Source of the DNA: Novosphingobium sp.
GTDB lineage: Bacteria > Pseudomonadota > Alphaproteobacteria > Sphingomonadales > Sphingomonadaceae
Direction: 5' to 3'
Assembly (NCBI GenBank): GCA_028697875.1
Contig: JAQVEQ010000012.1
Coordinates: 1 to 24,752, forward strand
DNA: 24,752 nucleotides
In this document: positions 7,358-17,322 of the stretch, piece by piece
Numbering within the stretch: the stretch's first letter is position 1
How the letters are laid out: the number at the start of each line of letters is the position of its first letter
The notes under the pieces: model-generated
Databases searched by the model: none
What the model was told of the DNA's origin: nothing
What the model saw: the letters and a program-made list of their open reading frames with translations, nothing else
Position numbers and translations under genes: made by a program

Positions 7358-9058
7358 ATGACCACGCGCCACACCAACACCACGCTTGATCCGCGCATCG
7401 CGCAGAAGAGGGGCAAGATGATGAAACGCCGCCTGACCGCCGCTGTCATGGGCGCGGCCTGTGCCGTGCTGCCGATGGGCATGCTTCCCGCCGGCGCCGC
7501 CCAGGCCCAGGCCGTGGCCCAGCCTTCCAGTATCGTCGACCTTTCGATCGGCCGCGGCAAACTGATCACCGTGCCCGGGACGATGACGGACGTCTTCGTC
7601 GCCAACGACGCGGTCGCCGACGTCCAGGTGAAATCGCAACGCCAGCTCTATGTCTTCGGCAAGGCCGGCGGCGAGACGACCGTCTATGCCAGCAACTCGG
7701 CCGGCGCCGTCGTCTGGTCCGCCAACATCCGCGTCGGTTCGAATATCGACAGCATCGACCAGATGCTCTCGCTGGCGATGCCCGACGCGAAGATCGGCGT
7801 CGCGACGATGAGCAACAGCACCGTGCTGCTGACCGGCACCGTGGCGGCTCCCGAGGACGCCGCCGAAGCGGAACGGCTGGTGAAAGCCTTCGTCGGCGAC
7901 AAGACAACCGTCATCAGCCGCCTGAAGATGGCAACGCCGCTGCAGGTCAACCTGCGGGTCCGCTTCGCCGAAGTCAGCCGTTCGCTGGTCCGTTCCATCG
8001 GGACCAACCTGCTGAGCCGCGACAATACCGGCGGCTTCACGTTCGGTGTCTCGCGCGGGCGCGACTTCGCCTCCATCGGCGGTATCGACACCACCAACCT
8101 GCCGATGCTGGACGCGTCGTCGCTTTACGGGCTGCCGGCGGGTTCGCTGAGCCTGCCGTTCAACCCGGCAACCGGCAAGTTCATCGCCGGCGGCACGCAA
8201 TATACCTTCAAGGCGCCGACCGACGGCTCGACCGCTCTCAATTTCGCTGGCAAGCTGTTCGGCATGGACATTGCCAGCGCGCTCGACCTCGGCGAACAGA
8301 TGGGCCTGGTCACCACGCTTTCGCAGCCCAACCTGACCGCCCTTTCGGGTGAAACGGCCGACTTCCTGGCGGGCGGCGAATTCCCGATCCCGCTGAGTCA
8401 GGGCCTCGGCACGACCACGATCGAATACAAGAAGTACGGCGTCAGCCTGGCCTACACGCCGACCGTGCTGGCCAATGGCCGGATCTCGATCCGCGTCCGC
8501 CCGGAAGTGTCCGAACTTTCCTCGGAAGGCGCGGTTACGCTCAACGGCTACCAGGTCCCGGCCCTGACTGTCCGCCGGGCGGAAACCACGGTCGAACTGG
8601 GTTCGGGCCAGAGCTTCATGATCGCCGGCCTGCTGAGCAACAATGCCCAGAACGCCATCGACAAGGCGCCCGGCGTGGGCGACCTGCCGATCCTGGGCAG
8701 CCTGTTCCGCTCCACCGAGTTCCGCAAGGGCCAGACCGAGCTGGTGATCGTGGTTACCCCGTATCTGGTCAATCCGGTGGACGACAAGGACATCAAGCTG
8801 CCGACCGACGGCTTCCATGCACCGACCGCCTTCGAGCAGTTCATGGGCAACATGGATGCCAAGGGCCGCAGCGGCGAACAGCGCCCGATGCCCACGGCCG
8901 ACCCCGAAGTGCCAACCAATCCGCAGGTCGGCGCTTCCGACAACGCCCTGATCGCGCCGCCTGCGAAGTCGGCCGAAGACGACAAATCGCGCGGCAAGTC
9001 GCGCAAGCGTGACCGCCAGGCCAACGCCGCCGCGGCGCCCGGTTTCAGCCTCAAGTGA
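7358..9058 (+). CDS. cpaC: Tad pilus secretin CpaC/RcpA
   Basis: CpaC forms the outer-membrane secretin ring through which the Flp pilus leaves the cell. The 566-residue protein contains a signal peptide (core from about residue 25, ending near GAAQAQA), and a pilus-secretin N-domain (SIVDLSIGRGKLITVPGTMTDVFVANDAVADV). A BON-like segment follows near 150-185, then the secretin domain at about 315-475 (VTTLSQPNLTALSGETADFLAGGEFPIP, VELGSGQSFMIAGLL, GDLPILGSLFRS, ELVIVVTPYLVNP). The C-terminal 50 residues are charged and end in PGFSLK. The first ATG (7358) has GGAGG seven bases upstream and follows cpaB by one base. An internal ATG-ATG pair at 7418/7421, preceded by GAGGGG, would give a more standard signal peptide, so either start may be used. 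Confidence 0.95.
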   Translation: MTTRHTNTTLDPRIAQKRGKMMKRRLTAAVMGAACAVLPMGMLPAGAAQAQAVAQPSSIVDLSIGRGKLITVPGTMTDVFVANDAVADVQVKSQRQLYVFGKAGGETTVYASNSAGAVVWSANIRVGSNIDSIDQMLSLAMPDAKIGVATMSNSTVLLTGTVAAPEDAAEAERLVKAFVGDKTTVISRLKMATPLQVNLRVRFAEVSRSLVRSIGTNLLSRDNTGGFTFGVSRGRDFASIGGIDTTNLPMLDASSLYGLPAGSLSLPFNPATGKFIAGGTQYTFKAPTDGSTALNFAGKLFGMDIASALDLGEQMGLVTTLSQPNLTALSGETADFLAGGEFPIPLSQGLGTTTIEYKKYGVSLAYTPTVLANGRISIRVRPEVSELSSEGAVTLNGYQVPALTVRRAETTVELGSGQSFMIAGLLSNNAQNAIDKAPGVGDLPILGSLFRSTEFRKGQTELVIVVTPYLVNPVDDKDIKLPTDGFHAPTAFEQFMGNMDAKGRSGEQRPMPTADPEVPTNPQVGASDNALIAPPAKSAEDDKSRGKSRKRDRQANAAAAPGFSLK

Positions 9059-9072
9059 GAAAGGTACCCACG

Positions 9073-9720
9073 ATGCGCAGTCGCATGACAAAACCGATGG
9101 CCGCCGCCATCCTCCTTTCCCTGGGAATCTCCACGGCGGGCTGTTCCAGCGCGAGCTACGAGAAGCGCGGCCTCGACAGCCCGCACCAGCCGGTCGTCAA
9201 GCGGAGCAACTACACGCTCGATCTCGTCACCGGCGCCGGAGGGCTTTCGCTGCCCGAACAGCGCCGCCTGGCAGACTGGTTCGAAGCGATGGACTTGCGC
9301 TATGGCGACCGGGTTGCACTCGACGATCCGCTCAACAGCCCGGTTACCCGCAGCGCGGTGGGCGAAATCGCCGGGCGGTACGGCATCCTGCTCAGCGACG
9401 GCGCACCGGTCACGCCGGGCTATGTCGATCCGGGCAACGCCCGCGTCGTTCTCACCCGTTCCACGGCCAGCGTGCCGAACTGCCCCGACTGGTCGGATAC
9501 TTTCGCATCCAATCTCGGCAACGAGACCCGTTCGGGCTTCGGTTGCGCGGTCAACGGCAATCTGGCGGCCATGGTGGCGGATCCCGAACACCTGATCCGC
9601 GGCGCCCGCGGCTCCGGCGAAACGGTCGTCATGTCGTCGAACAAGGCCATCGACAGCTATCGTTCCCAGGAACCGTCCGGCGTCAAGGGTCTGAAAGCAA
9701 GTGCTACGGGAGGTAAGTAA
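9073..9720 (+). CDS. cpaD: Tad pilus lipoprotein CpaD
   Basis: CpaD is an outer-membrane-associated lipoprotein of alphaproteobacterial Tad systems, probably a pilotin or stabiliser of the CpaC secretin. From the ATG at 9073 the product is 215 residues with a signal peptide ending in the lipobox STAGC (lipidated C24). Family hallmarks are the Cys pair in NCPDWS (C137) and GFGCAVNGNLAAMVADPEHL (C158), probably a disulfide, and the C-terminal region with GSGETVVMSSNKAIDSYRS. A GTG at 9055 overlapping the cpaC stop would add six residues; I prefer the ATG because AAGG lies about eight bases before it and the n-region is then normal. The gene lies 14 bases after cpaC and 3 bases before cpaE. Confidence 0.92.
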   Translation: MRSRMTKPMAAAILLSLGISTAGCSSASYEKRGLDSPHQPVVKRSNYTLDLVTGAGGLSLPEQRRLADWFEAMDLRYGDRVALDDPLNSPVTRSAVGEIAGRYGILLSDGAPVTPGYVDPGNARVVLTRSTASVPNCPDWSDTFASNLGNETRSGFGCAVNGNLAAMVADPEHLIRGARGSGETVVMSSNKAIDSYRSQEPSGVKGLKASATGGK

Positions 9721-9723
9721 GTC

Positions 9724-11004
9724 ATGAACGCGCCCTGGAAACCGGGACTGCCCGGCAATCGCGATCCCTTTGCAGCCTACGTCTGCGACGATACGACCCT
9801 CGACCAGCTGCGTCCGGTCATCATCGAAATGGGCTGGCCGCCCGAAAAGTGCAACAAGGGCGGGCTGCGCAACGCCGTCCAGTCCCTGTCGATCAGCGCG
9901 AGCCCGGCGATCCTGATGGTCGACCTGTCGGAAAGCGGCGACCCGCTGAACGACATCAACGCGCTGGCCGAAGTCTGCGAACCCGGTACGGTGGTGATCG
10001 CCGTCGGCCAGGTCAACGACGTGCGCCTCTATCGGGACCTGCTGGCCAGCGGCATCCACGATTACCTGCTGAAGCCGCTTACCGCGGCCCAGCTGCGTGA
10101 CTCGCTGACCCAGGCGCAGATGGTCTTCGCCGCGCCGAAATCGGGCGAAGGCGCGGCCCCCAAGCGGCACATCACGACGGCCGTGGTCGGAACGCGCGGC
10201 GGCGTCGGGGCTTCGACGCTCGCCACGTCGCTGGCCTGGCTGTTCAGCACTCACGACAAGATGCCGACGGCGCTGTTCGACCTCGACGTGCATTTCGGCA
10301 CCGGCGCGCTGACGCTGGACCTCGAACCGGGCCGCGGCCTGACCGATGCGATCGACAATCCGAGCCGTATCGACGGGCTGTTCATCGAACGGGCGATGAT
10401 CCGCGCCAACGACAACCTGGCGATCCTGTCGGCCGAAGCGCCGATCGGTTCCCCGCTGATGACCGACGGTTCGGCCTTCGTCCAGCTGGAGGAGGAATTC
10501 CGCCACGCGTTCGAGATGACGGTGATCGACCTGCCGCGCAACATGCTGATCAACTTCCCCCACCTGCTGGCGGACGTGAATGTTGTCGTGGTGGCGACCG
10601 AGCTGACGCTGGCGTCGGCGCGCGACGCGATCCGCATCCTCGCATGGCTGAAAACGAACGCGAGCCACGTGCGGCCCCTGGTCGTCGCCAATCGCGTCCA
10701 GCCGGGCATGGGCGAGATCAGCAAGGCGGATTTCGAGGCTTCGATCGAGCACAAAATCGACTTCGTGGTCCCGTTCGACCTGAAAGCGGCCACCAATGCC
10801 GCCAAGCTGGGCCAGACCTTCGTCGACGCCAACCCGTCGAGCAAGGTCAGCTCCGTTCTCCGCGCTCTTGCCCAGACCATCATCAGCACGGGCGAGGAAA
10901 GCGGAAGCGACGGGGAACCGAAGGCCAAGGCCTCGTTGCTGGGCAAGCTCGATCTCAAGGGACTGCTGGCGAAGAAGGAAAAGGCGCCCGCGCAGGCCGA
11001 ATGA
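9724..11004 (+). CDS. cpaE: Tad pilus localisation protein CpaE/TadZ
   Basis: CpaE/TadZ is a MinD/ParA-superfamily protein that positions the pilus machine, often at a pole. The 426-residue protein has an N-terminal receiver-like domain (residues 15-130, with strands ending MVDLSE and LLKPLT that resemble the acidic and lysine positions of receivers). The ATPase-like domain starts near residue 150. Its P-loop reads GTRGGVGASTLA (156-167): the lysines of a standard deviant Walker A (KGGxGKS/T) are replaced by Arg and Ala, a known peculiarity of TadZ proteins. The FDLDVHFGTGALTLDLEPGRGLTDA segment is the expected Walker A' region. A lysine-rich tail ends the protein. In most tad clusters cpaF follows; here tadB does, after 84 bases. 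Confidence 0.95.
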   Translation: MNAPWKPGLPGNRDPFAAYVCDDTTLDQLRPVIIEMGWPPEKCNKGGLRNAVQSLSISASPAILMVDLSESGDPLNDINALAEVCEPGTVVIAVGQVNDVRLYRDLLASGIHDYLLKPLTAAQLRDSLTQAQMVFAAPKSGEGAAPKRHITTAVVGTRGGVGASTLATSLAWLFSTHDKMPTALFDLDVHFGTGALTLDLEPGRGLTDAIDNPSRIDGLFIERAMIRANDNLAILSAEAPIGSPLMTDGSAFVQLEEEFRHAFEMTVIDLPRNMLINFPHLLADVNVVVVATELTLASARDAIRILAWLKTNASHVRPLVVANRVQPGMGEISKADFEASIEHKIDFVVPFDLKAATNAAKLGQTFVDANPSSKVSSVLRALAQTIISTGEESGSDGEPKAKASLLGKLDLKGLLAKKEKAPAQAE

Positions 11005-11010
11005 CTATCG

Positions 11011-11044
11011 GCACGGGCGCGCGGGAACGCCGGCGCGCCCATGC
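11011..11044 (+). repeat. Strong GC-rich inverted repeat in the cpaE-tadB gap
   Basis: Bases 11011-11022 (GCACGGGCGCGC) pair with 11033-11044 at 11 of 12 positions; the inner 8 bp are perfect and the loop is 10 bases. No T-run follows, so it is not a standard intrinsic terminator. It could attenuate transcription or mark a processing site between cpaE and tadB. It sits where cpaF would normally be. Confidence 0.6.
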
Positions 11045-11088
11045 CGGGGCAAGGAATACGGACAGGTAACGAAAGTCGAGGCTAGGAC

Positions 11089-12060
11089 ATGAGCATTATC
11101 CAGCTACTGCTGATCGCCGTGGGGCTGATTGCCGCCCTGGTCCTCGTCTATAGCGCGCTGTCGGGACCTTCGCCGGCCAAGGTGGGCGCACGCCGCCTGC
11201 AAGGCGTGCGGGAACGCTATTCGCAGAGCACCAAGGACAAGGTGGAAGCCCAGCTGCGCAAGGCCGTGGCCGCGCGGAAGCCCAAGATGCACCAGATCGC
11301 CGGTTCCCATTCGCGGATCGAGGCGCTGGCCCTGCGCCTCCACCGGACCGGCAAGAACTGGACGATCTCGCATTACATCTATGCCTCGCTGGGCCTGTCC
11401 CTCGCCGTCGCGGTAGTGCTCTACCTGCGCAGCGGCGCGCTTCTGCTTTCCCTGGGCATCGGCGTCATCGTCGGTGCCGGCTTGCCGCACATGGTGGTCA
11501 ACTATTTCATCAACAGGCGCACGAACCAGTTCACCACCAAGTTCCCCGATGCCATCGAACTGCTGGTCCGCGGCTTGCGCTCGGGCCTTCCGGTGACCGA
11601 GACGCTGGCGGTCGTGGCACAGGAAGTTCCGGGTCCGGTGGGCGAGGAATTCAAGGCCATCGTCGATCGCATCAAGGTCGGGCGGACAATGGAGGAATCG
11701 CTCCAGGAAACCGCCGACCGCCTCAACACGGCCGAATTCAGCTTCTTCTGCATCACGCTGGCGATCCAGCGGGAGACTGGCGGCAACCTCGCCGAGACTC
11801 TCTCCAACCTCGCCGACGTGCTGCGCAAGCGCGCGCAGATGAAGCTGAAGATCAAGGCGATGAGTTCGGAGTCCAAGGCGTCGGCCTACATCGTCGGCTC
11901 GCTGCCGTTCATCGTCTTCGGGCTGATCTGGTGGATCAATCCGGAATACATCGGCACCTTCTTCACCGACGAGCGGCTGATGGTTGCGGGCCTCGGCGGC
12001 CTGATCTGGATGGGCATCGGCGTCTTCATCATGGCCAAGATGGTCAGTTTCGAAATCTGA
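11089..12060 (+). CDS. tadB: Tad pilus inner-membrane platform protein TadB
   Basis: TadB is one of the two GspF-like platform proteins of the Tad machine; it works with TadC and the CpaF/TadA ATPase to assemble the pilus. The 323-residue product has an N-terminal membrane helix (IIQLLLIAVGLIAALVLVYS) and a central hydrophobic pair at about 93-135. A T2SSF domain at about 150-280 includes FPDAIELLVRGLRSGLPVTETL and ETGGNLAETLSNLADVLRKR, both classic for the family. Two more membrane helices follow near the C-terminus (residues 267-285 and 297-318). The ATG at 11089 follows an 84-base gap after cpaE. It is followed after 22 bases by tadC. The cytoplasmic domain should contact an assembly ATPase that is not encoded beside it here. 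Confidence 0.95.
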   Translation: MSIIQLLLIAVGLIAALVLVYSALSGPSPAKVGARRLQGVRERYSQSTKDKVEAQLRKAVAARKPKMHQIAGSHSRIEALALRLHRTGKNWTISHYIYASLGLSLAVAVVLYLRSGALLLSLGIGVIVGAGLPHMVVNYFINRRTNQFTTKFPDAIELLVRGLRSGLPVTETLAVVAQEVPGPVGEEFKAIVDRIKVGRTMEESLQETADRLNTAEFSFFCITLAIQRETGGNLAETLSNLADVLRKRAQMKLKIKAMSSESKASAYIVGSLPFIVFGLIWWINPEYIGTFFTDERLMVAGLGGLIWMGIGVFIMAKMVSFEI

Positions 12061-12082
12061 ACAGGAACGGACGAGAACAGTC

Positions 12083-13099
12083 ATGATCAACACACCGCCC
12101 GGTCCGACACTTCTCGGCGTCGACGTCATCCTGGTCGGCTCGATCCTTGCCGGGATCGCCGCCATGGCCGTGATGTTCGCCATCTATGCGGCGATCACGG
12201 TGCGCGACCCGATGGCCAAGCGCGTCAAGTCGCTCAACGACCGGCGCGAAGAGCTCAAGGCCGGCATCATCGTCAACGCAGCCAAGAAGCGCGCCAGCCT
12301 CATTCGCAAGAACGAGACGACCGACCGCATGCGGCATGCGTTGCAAGGCCTGAAAGTCCTGCAGGATGCCGAACTCAAGAAGATCCAGCAGAAGCTGGCC
12401 CAGGCCGGTATCCGCAACAAGGAATGGGCCGTCGCCGTCATTTTCGCCCGGCTGATCCTGCCGATCACTTTCGGCGTGATCGCCCTGTTCCTCTTCTATG
12501 CGTCCAACATGTTCCCCGATTGGGGCGGAATCAAACGCTTCTTCGGTTTCGCGGCCATGGTCGTGGGCTCCTACAAGGCACCGGACATCTACATCCAGAA
12601 CCTGATCAGCAAGCGGTCCGACGCCATCCGCAAGGGTTTGCCCGACGCGCTCGACCTGCTGGTCATCTGCGCCGAAGCGGGCCTGACCGTGGACGCCGCC
12701 TTCAACCGCGTGGCCAAGGAACTGGGCCGCGCCTACCCGGAACTGGGCGACGAATTCGCGCTGACCGCGATCGAGCTCTCGTTCCTTACCGAGCGCAAGA
12801 TGGCGTTCGACAACTTCGCCTATCGCGTCAATCTCGATGCGGTGAAAGGCGTGGTGACCACCATGATCCAGACCGAACGCTACGGCACCCCGCTGGCATC
12901 GGCCTTGCGCGTGCTGTCGGCCGAATTCCGCAACGAACGCATGATGCGCGCGGAAGAAAAGGCCGCCCGCCTGCCGGCGATCATGACCGTGCCGCTGATC
13001 CTGTTCATCCTGCCGACGCTGTTCGTCGTCATTCTCGGCCCGGCGGCCTGCTCGATCGCCGACGCCTTCGGGTCCGGCGGACCGGGCCACGCGGGCTGA
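12083..13099 (+). CDS. tadC: Tad pilus inner-membrane platform protein TadC
   Basis: TadC is the second GspF-like platform protein and is thought to form a hetero-complex with TadB in the inner membrane. The 338-residue protein has an N-terminal membrane segment (VDVILVGSILAGIAAMAVMFAIYAAI), a charged cytoplasmic stretch (about 40-115), and two membrane helices near 115-155. The T2SSF domain at about 180-300 carries KGLPDALDLLVICAEAGLTVDAAF and MIQTERYGTPLASALRVLSAEFRNERMMRAEEKAARLPAIMTVP, the usual TadC signature. A final hydrophobic helix (LILFILPTLFVVILGPA) ends the protein. It is the last pilus gene in the window and converges with mtnP across 65 bases. No tadD, tadE, tadF or tadG follows. 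Confidence 0.95.
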   Translation: MINTPPGPTLLGVDVILVGSILAGIAAMAVMFAIYAAITVRDPMAKRVKSLNDRREELKAGIIVNAAKKRASLIRKNETTDRMRHALQGLKVLQDAELKKIQQKLAQAGIRNKEWAVAVIFARLILPITFGVIALFLFYASNMFPDWGGIKRFFGFAAMVVGSYKAPDIYIQNLISKRSDAIRKGLPDALDLLVICAEAGLTVDAAFNRVAKELGRAYPELGDEFALTAIELSFLTERKMAFDNFAYRVNLDAVKGVVTTMIQTERYGTPLASALRVLSAEFRNERMMRAEEKAARLPAIMTVPLILFILPTLFVVILGPAACSIADAFGSGGPGHAG

Positions 13100-13116
13100 C
13101 GTCTCGAGAGTGCGCC

Positions 13117-13144
13117 GGTCCGGGCCGCCATGGTCCGGGCCGCC
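13117..13144 (+). repeat. 13-bp direct repeat between tadC and mtnP
   Basis: GGTCCGGGCCGCC occurs at 13117-13129 and again at 13132-13144, separated by AT, in the 65-base convergent gap. No clear intrinsic terminator is visible in this gap. It may simply be a short tandem duplication. Confidence 0.6.
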
Positions 13145-13164
13145 GCCTTGTCCGCGCGGCGCGA

Positions 13165-14043
13165 TTACTGGGACGAGGAAAGAAGCCGTCCGGCCACCGC
13201 ATCCAGCCGGGTCCACAAGGCCGGGTCGTGCATGTCGGGAGCCGTCACCAGCGCGCCGTCCAGAGCGGTATCGGCAGCAGCCGGCGTCCGCTCCGCCGGG
13301 AGTATCCGAGCCAGGTCCTGCAAGGCCTTGCGCGCACGGTCGGCATTCGCCTTCACCACGGCCAGGATTTCCGAAACCTCGACCCCGGCCTCCTCATCGC
13401 GCCAGCTGTCGTAGTCGGTTACCATCGCCAGCATCGCGTAAGGCAGCTCCGCCTCGCGGGCCAGGCGCGCTTCCGGCATCCCGGTCATCCCGATCACGTC
13501 GCCGCCCCACATGCGGTACATCCTGCTTTCCGCGCGGGTCGAGAATTGCGGCCCTTCGATCGCGACATAGCAGCCCCCGCTATGGACCCGTGCCCCGGCA
13601 TCCGCCGCCGCCTGGCCCACCAGTTCCGCCAGGCGCGGGCAGATCGGATCCGCCAGGCTGACATGAGCGACGAGGCCAGGCCCGAAAAAGCTCCGTTCGC
13701 GTTCCACCGTCCGGTCGATCAGCTGGTCGATGGCGACGAATTCGCCCGGCGCGTAGTCCTCCCGCAAGGAGCCGACCGCCGAAATCGCCAGCACGTCGGT
13801 TACGCCGCAGCGCTTCAGCACGTCGATATTGGCGCGGTAATTGACGGCGGAGGGCGGCAGGGGATGGCCTTCGCCATGGCGCGCGATGAAGCTGAAGCGG
13901 ACCGGGCCGATCCGGCCGACCGTAACCGGGCCGGACGGTTCGCCGAACGGGCTTTTCACCGCGATCTGCTGGGCATCTTCCAGGCCGACATCGGCATAGA
14001 GCCCGGAACCGCCGATCACACCGATATGCCATTCGCGCTTCAC
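13165..14043 (-). CDS. mtnP: S-methyl-5'-thioadenosine phosphorylase
   Basis: MtnP cleaves 5'-methylthioadenosine with phosphate to adenine and methylthioribose-1-phosphate in methionine salvage and polyamine metabolism. The 292-residue product has the N-terminal phosphate-binding IGVIGGSGLY and the base- and ribose-binding regions FIARHGEGH and NYRANIDVLKRCGV. The PNP/MTAP signature GDVIGMTGMPEARLAREAELPYAMLAMVTDYD is complete. I chose the GTG complementary to 14041-14043, giving MKREWHIGVIGG, because AGGAGG lies about 9 bases upstream and the conserved strand follows at once; the longer in-frame extension to 14172 would run through the clpB terminator. The gene stands alone between tadC (convergent) and clpB (upstream, same strand), and probably has its own promoter in 14044-14140. 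Confidence 0.93.
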   Translation of the reverse strand: MKREWHIGVIGGSGLYADVGLEDAQQIAVKSPFGEPSGPVTVGRIGPVRFSFIARHGEGHPLPPSAVNYRANIDVLKRCGVTDVLAISAVGSLREDYAPGEFVAIDQLIDRTVERERSFFGPGLVAHVSLADPICPRLAELVGQAAADAGARVHSGGCYVAIEGPQFSTRAESRMYRMWGGDVIGMTGMPEARLAREAELPYAMLAMVTDYDSWRDEEAGVEVSEILAVVKANADRARKALQDLARILPAERTPAAADTALDGALVTAPDMHDPALWTRLDAVAGRLLSSSQ

Positions 14044-14136
14044 GGCCAGAACCCTCCTGCCGGTTGATGTGGCTTGGGGCCTAGGTAGCGGCGCGGCCAC
14101 GGTCAAGGGCGCTCCGCCCCTTGTTGCCGGAGGCGA

Positions 14137-14167
14137 AAGAAAAAGCCCCGGCACATGGCCGGGGCTT
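14137..14167 (-). terminator. Rho-independent terminator of clpB
   Basis: On the minus strand the stem AAGCCCCGGC (14158-14167) pairs perfectly with GCCGGGGCTT (14143-14152) around a 5-base loop, and is followed by a T-rich run (complement of 14133-14144). It begins 23 bases after the clpB stop, so it should end the clpB transcript before mtnP. Confidence 0.9.
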
Positions 14168-14189
14168 CCCATTCGGAAGGTTGCCTGCG

Positions 14190-16769
<2,580 letters not shown>

Positions 16770-16798
16770 CAGGTATCCCTCAAAGCCTTACGGCCAAA

Positions 16799-16827
16799 AG
16801 ATAGTGTTGCCCCTTTGCAACACAAGG
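16799..16827 (-). promoter_or_regulatory. Candidate heat-shock (sigma-32-like) promoter of clpB
   Basis: Read on the minus strand, CCTTGTG (complement of 16821-16827) and CTATCT (complement of 16799-16804) are separated by 16 bases. They resemble alphaproteobacterial sigma-32 elements (CTTGA-type -35, CYTATNT-type -10). The site is about 30 bases before the clpB ATG. The match is partial, so the call depends on clpB being a standard RpoH target. Confidence 0.3.
16804..16823 (-). repeat. 7-bp perfect inverted repeat in the trmL-clpB gap
   Basis: GTGTTGC (16804-16810) and GCAACAC (16817-16823) form a perfect 7-bp stem with a 6-base loop. On the minus strand it is followed three bases later by TTTT, so it could be a weak terminator for trmL. 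It overlaps the candidate clpB promoter and may instead be a regulatory dyad. Confidence 0.5.
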
Positions 16828-16834
16828 ACACAAG

Positions 16835-17293
16835 CTAAAATTTTCCCCGCAGTGCCTGGTAGGCAGCGGCCGTCACCGTATTCGCCAGATTGAGCGAGCG
16901 GATATGCTCCGACCGCATGGGCAGGTGGACCATGCGGTGGGCCAGCGGCTGCGCGATCGCGGCAGGCAGGCCTTTCGTCTCGCTGCCGAAGACGAGATAG
17001 GCATCGCCGGGGTATTCCGGTTCGTAGAAACTGCGCGCGGCATATTCCTCGAACAGGAACAGCTGGTCCTCGCGCGGGGCCCGTTCGGAAAGGAAAGCGT
17101 CCCAGCTGGCGAATTCGGCCATGCGCACGTGCGGCCAGTAATCGAGACCGGACCGCTTCACCCGCTTGTCCGAAATCTCGAAGCCGAGCGGGTGGATCAG
17201 CACCAGTTCCATGTCCAGCGCCACGCAGGTACGGCCCACCGCCCCGGTGTTGCCGGGGATTTCCGGTTGCACGAGGACAATGTGGATCGACAT
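16835..17293 (-). CDS. trmL: tRNA (cytidine/uridine-34 2'-O)-methyltransferase
   Basis: TrmL 2'-O-methylates the wobble nucleotide of tRNA-Leu isoacceptors using S-adenosylmethionine. The 152-residue protein is a minimal SPOUT enzyme of the usual TrmL length. It begins MSIHIVLVQPEIPGNTGAVGRTC (the substrate-binding N..N/R segment) and includes LVFGSETKGLP and the knotted cofactor-binding end MRSEHIRSLNLANTVTAAAYQAL. It is the last gene of the gatC-gatA-gatB-trmL run, starting 29 bases after the gatB stop. Its stop is TAG, the only terminal amber stop among the complete genes of this window. If TAG were read through, about 21 residues would be added before a TGA that overlaps the clpB ATG. Confidence 0.92.
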   Translation of the reverse strand: MSIHIVLVQPEIPGNTGAVGRTCVALDMELVLIHPLGFEISDKRVKRSGLDYWPHVRMAEFASWDAFLSERAPREDQLFLFEEYAARSFYEPEYPGDAYLVFGSETKGLPAAIAQPLAHRMVHLPMRSEHIRSLNLANTVTAAAYQALRGKF

Positions 17294-17322
17294 GGCGGCG
17301 CCTGCCCGGTGCGGACCGGGCC

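Noticed and set aside
7181..9091. 636-residue minus-strand frame opposite cpaB and cpaC
   Set aside because: Same reason: it mirrors a confident secretin gene, with repetitive Arg/Gly/Asp/His-rich sequence.
8548..10752. 734-residue minus-strand frame opposite cpaC, cpaD and cpaE
   Set aside because: It spans three well-supported plus-strand genes and shows no recognisable domain; a product of high third-position GC.
11005..11092. Remnant of cpaF between cpaE and tadB
   Set aside because: No frame in the 84-base gap resembles any part of CpaF; only a hairpin is visible.
12424..14067. 547-residue plus-strand frame across tadC and mtnP
   Set aside because: It overlaps tadC in another frame and is antisense to mtnP; no domain is recognisable.
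14044..14172. N-terminal extension of mtnP
   Set aside because: It would pass through the clpB terminator; the GTG at 14043 has an AGGAGG ribosome binding site and starts right before the conserved strand.
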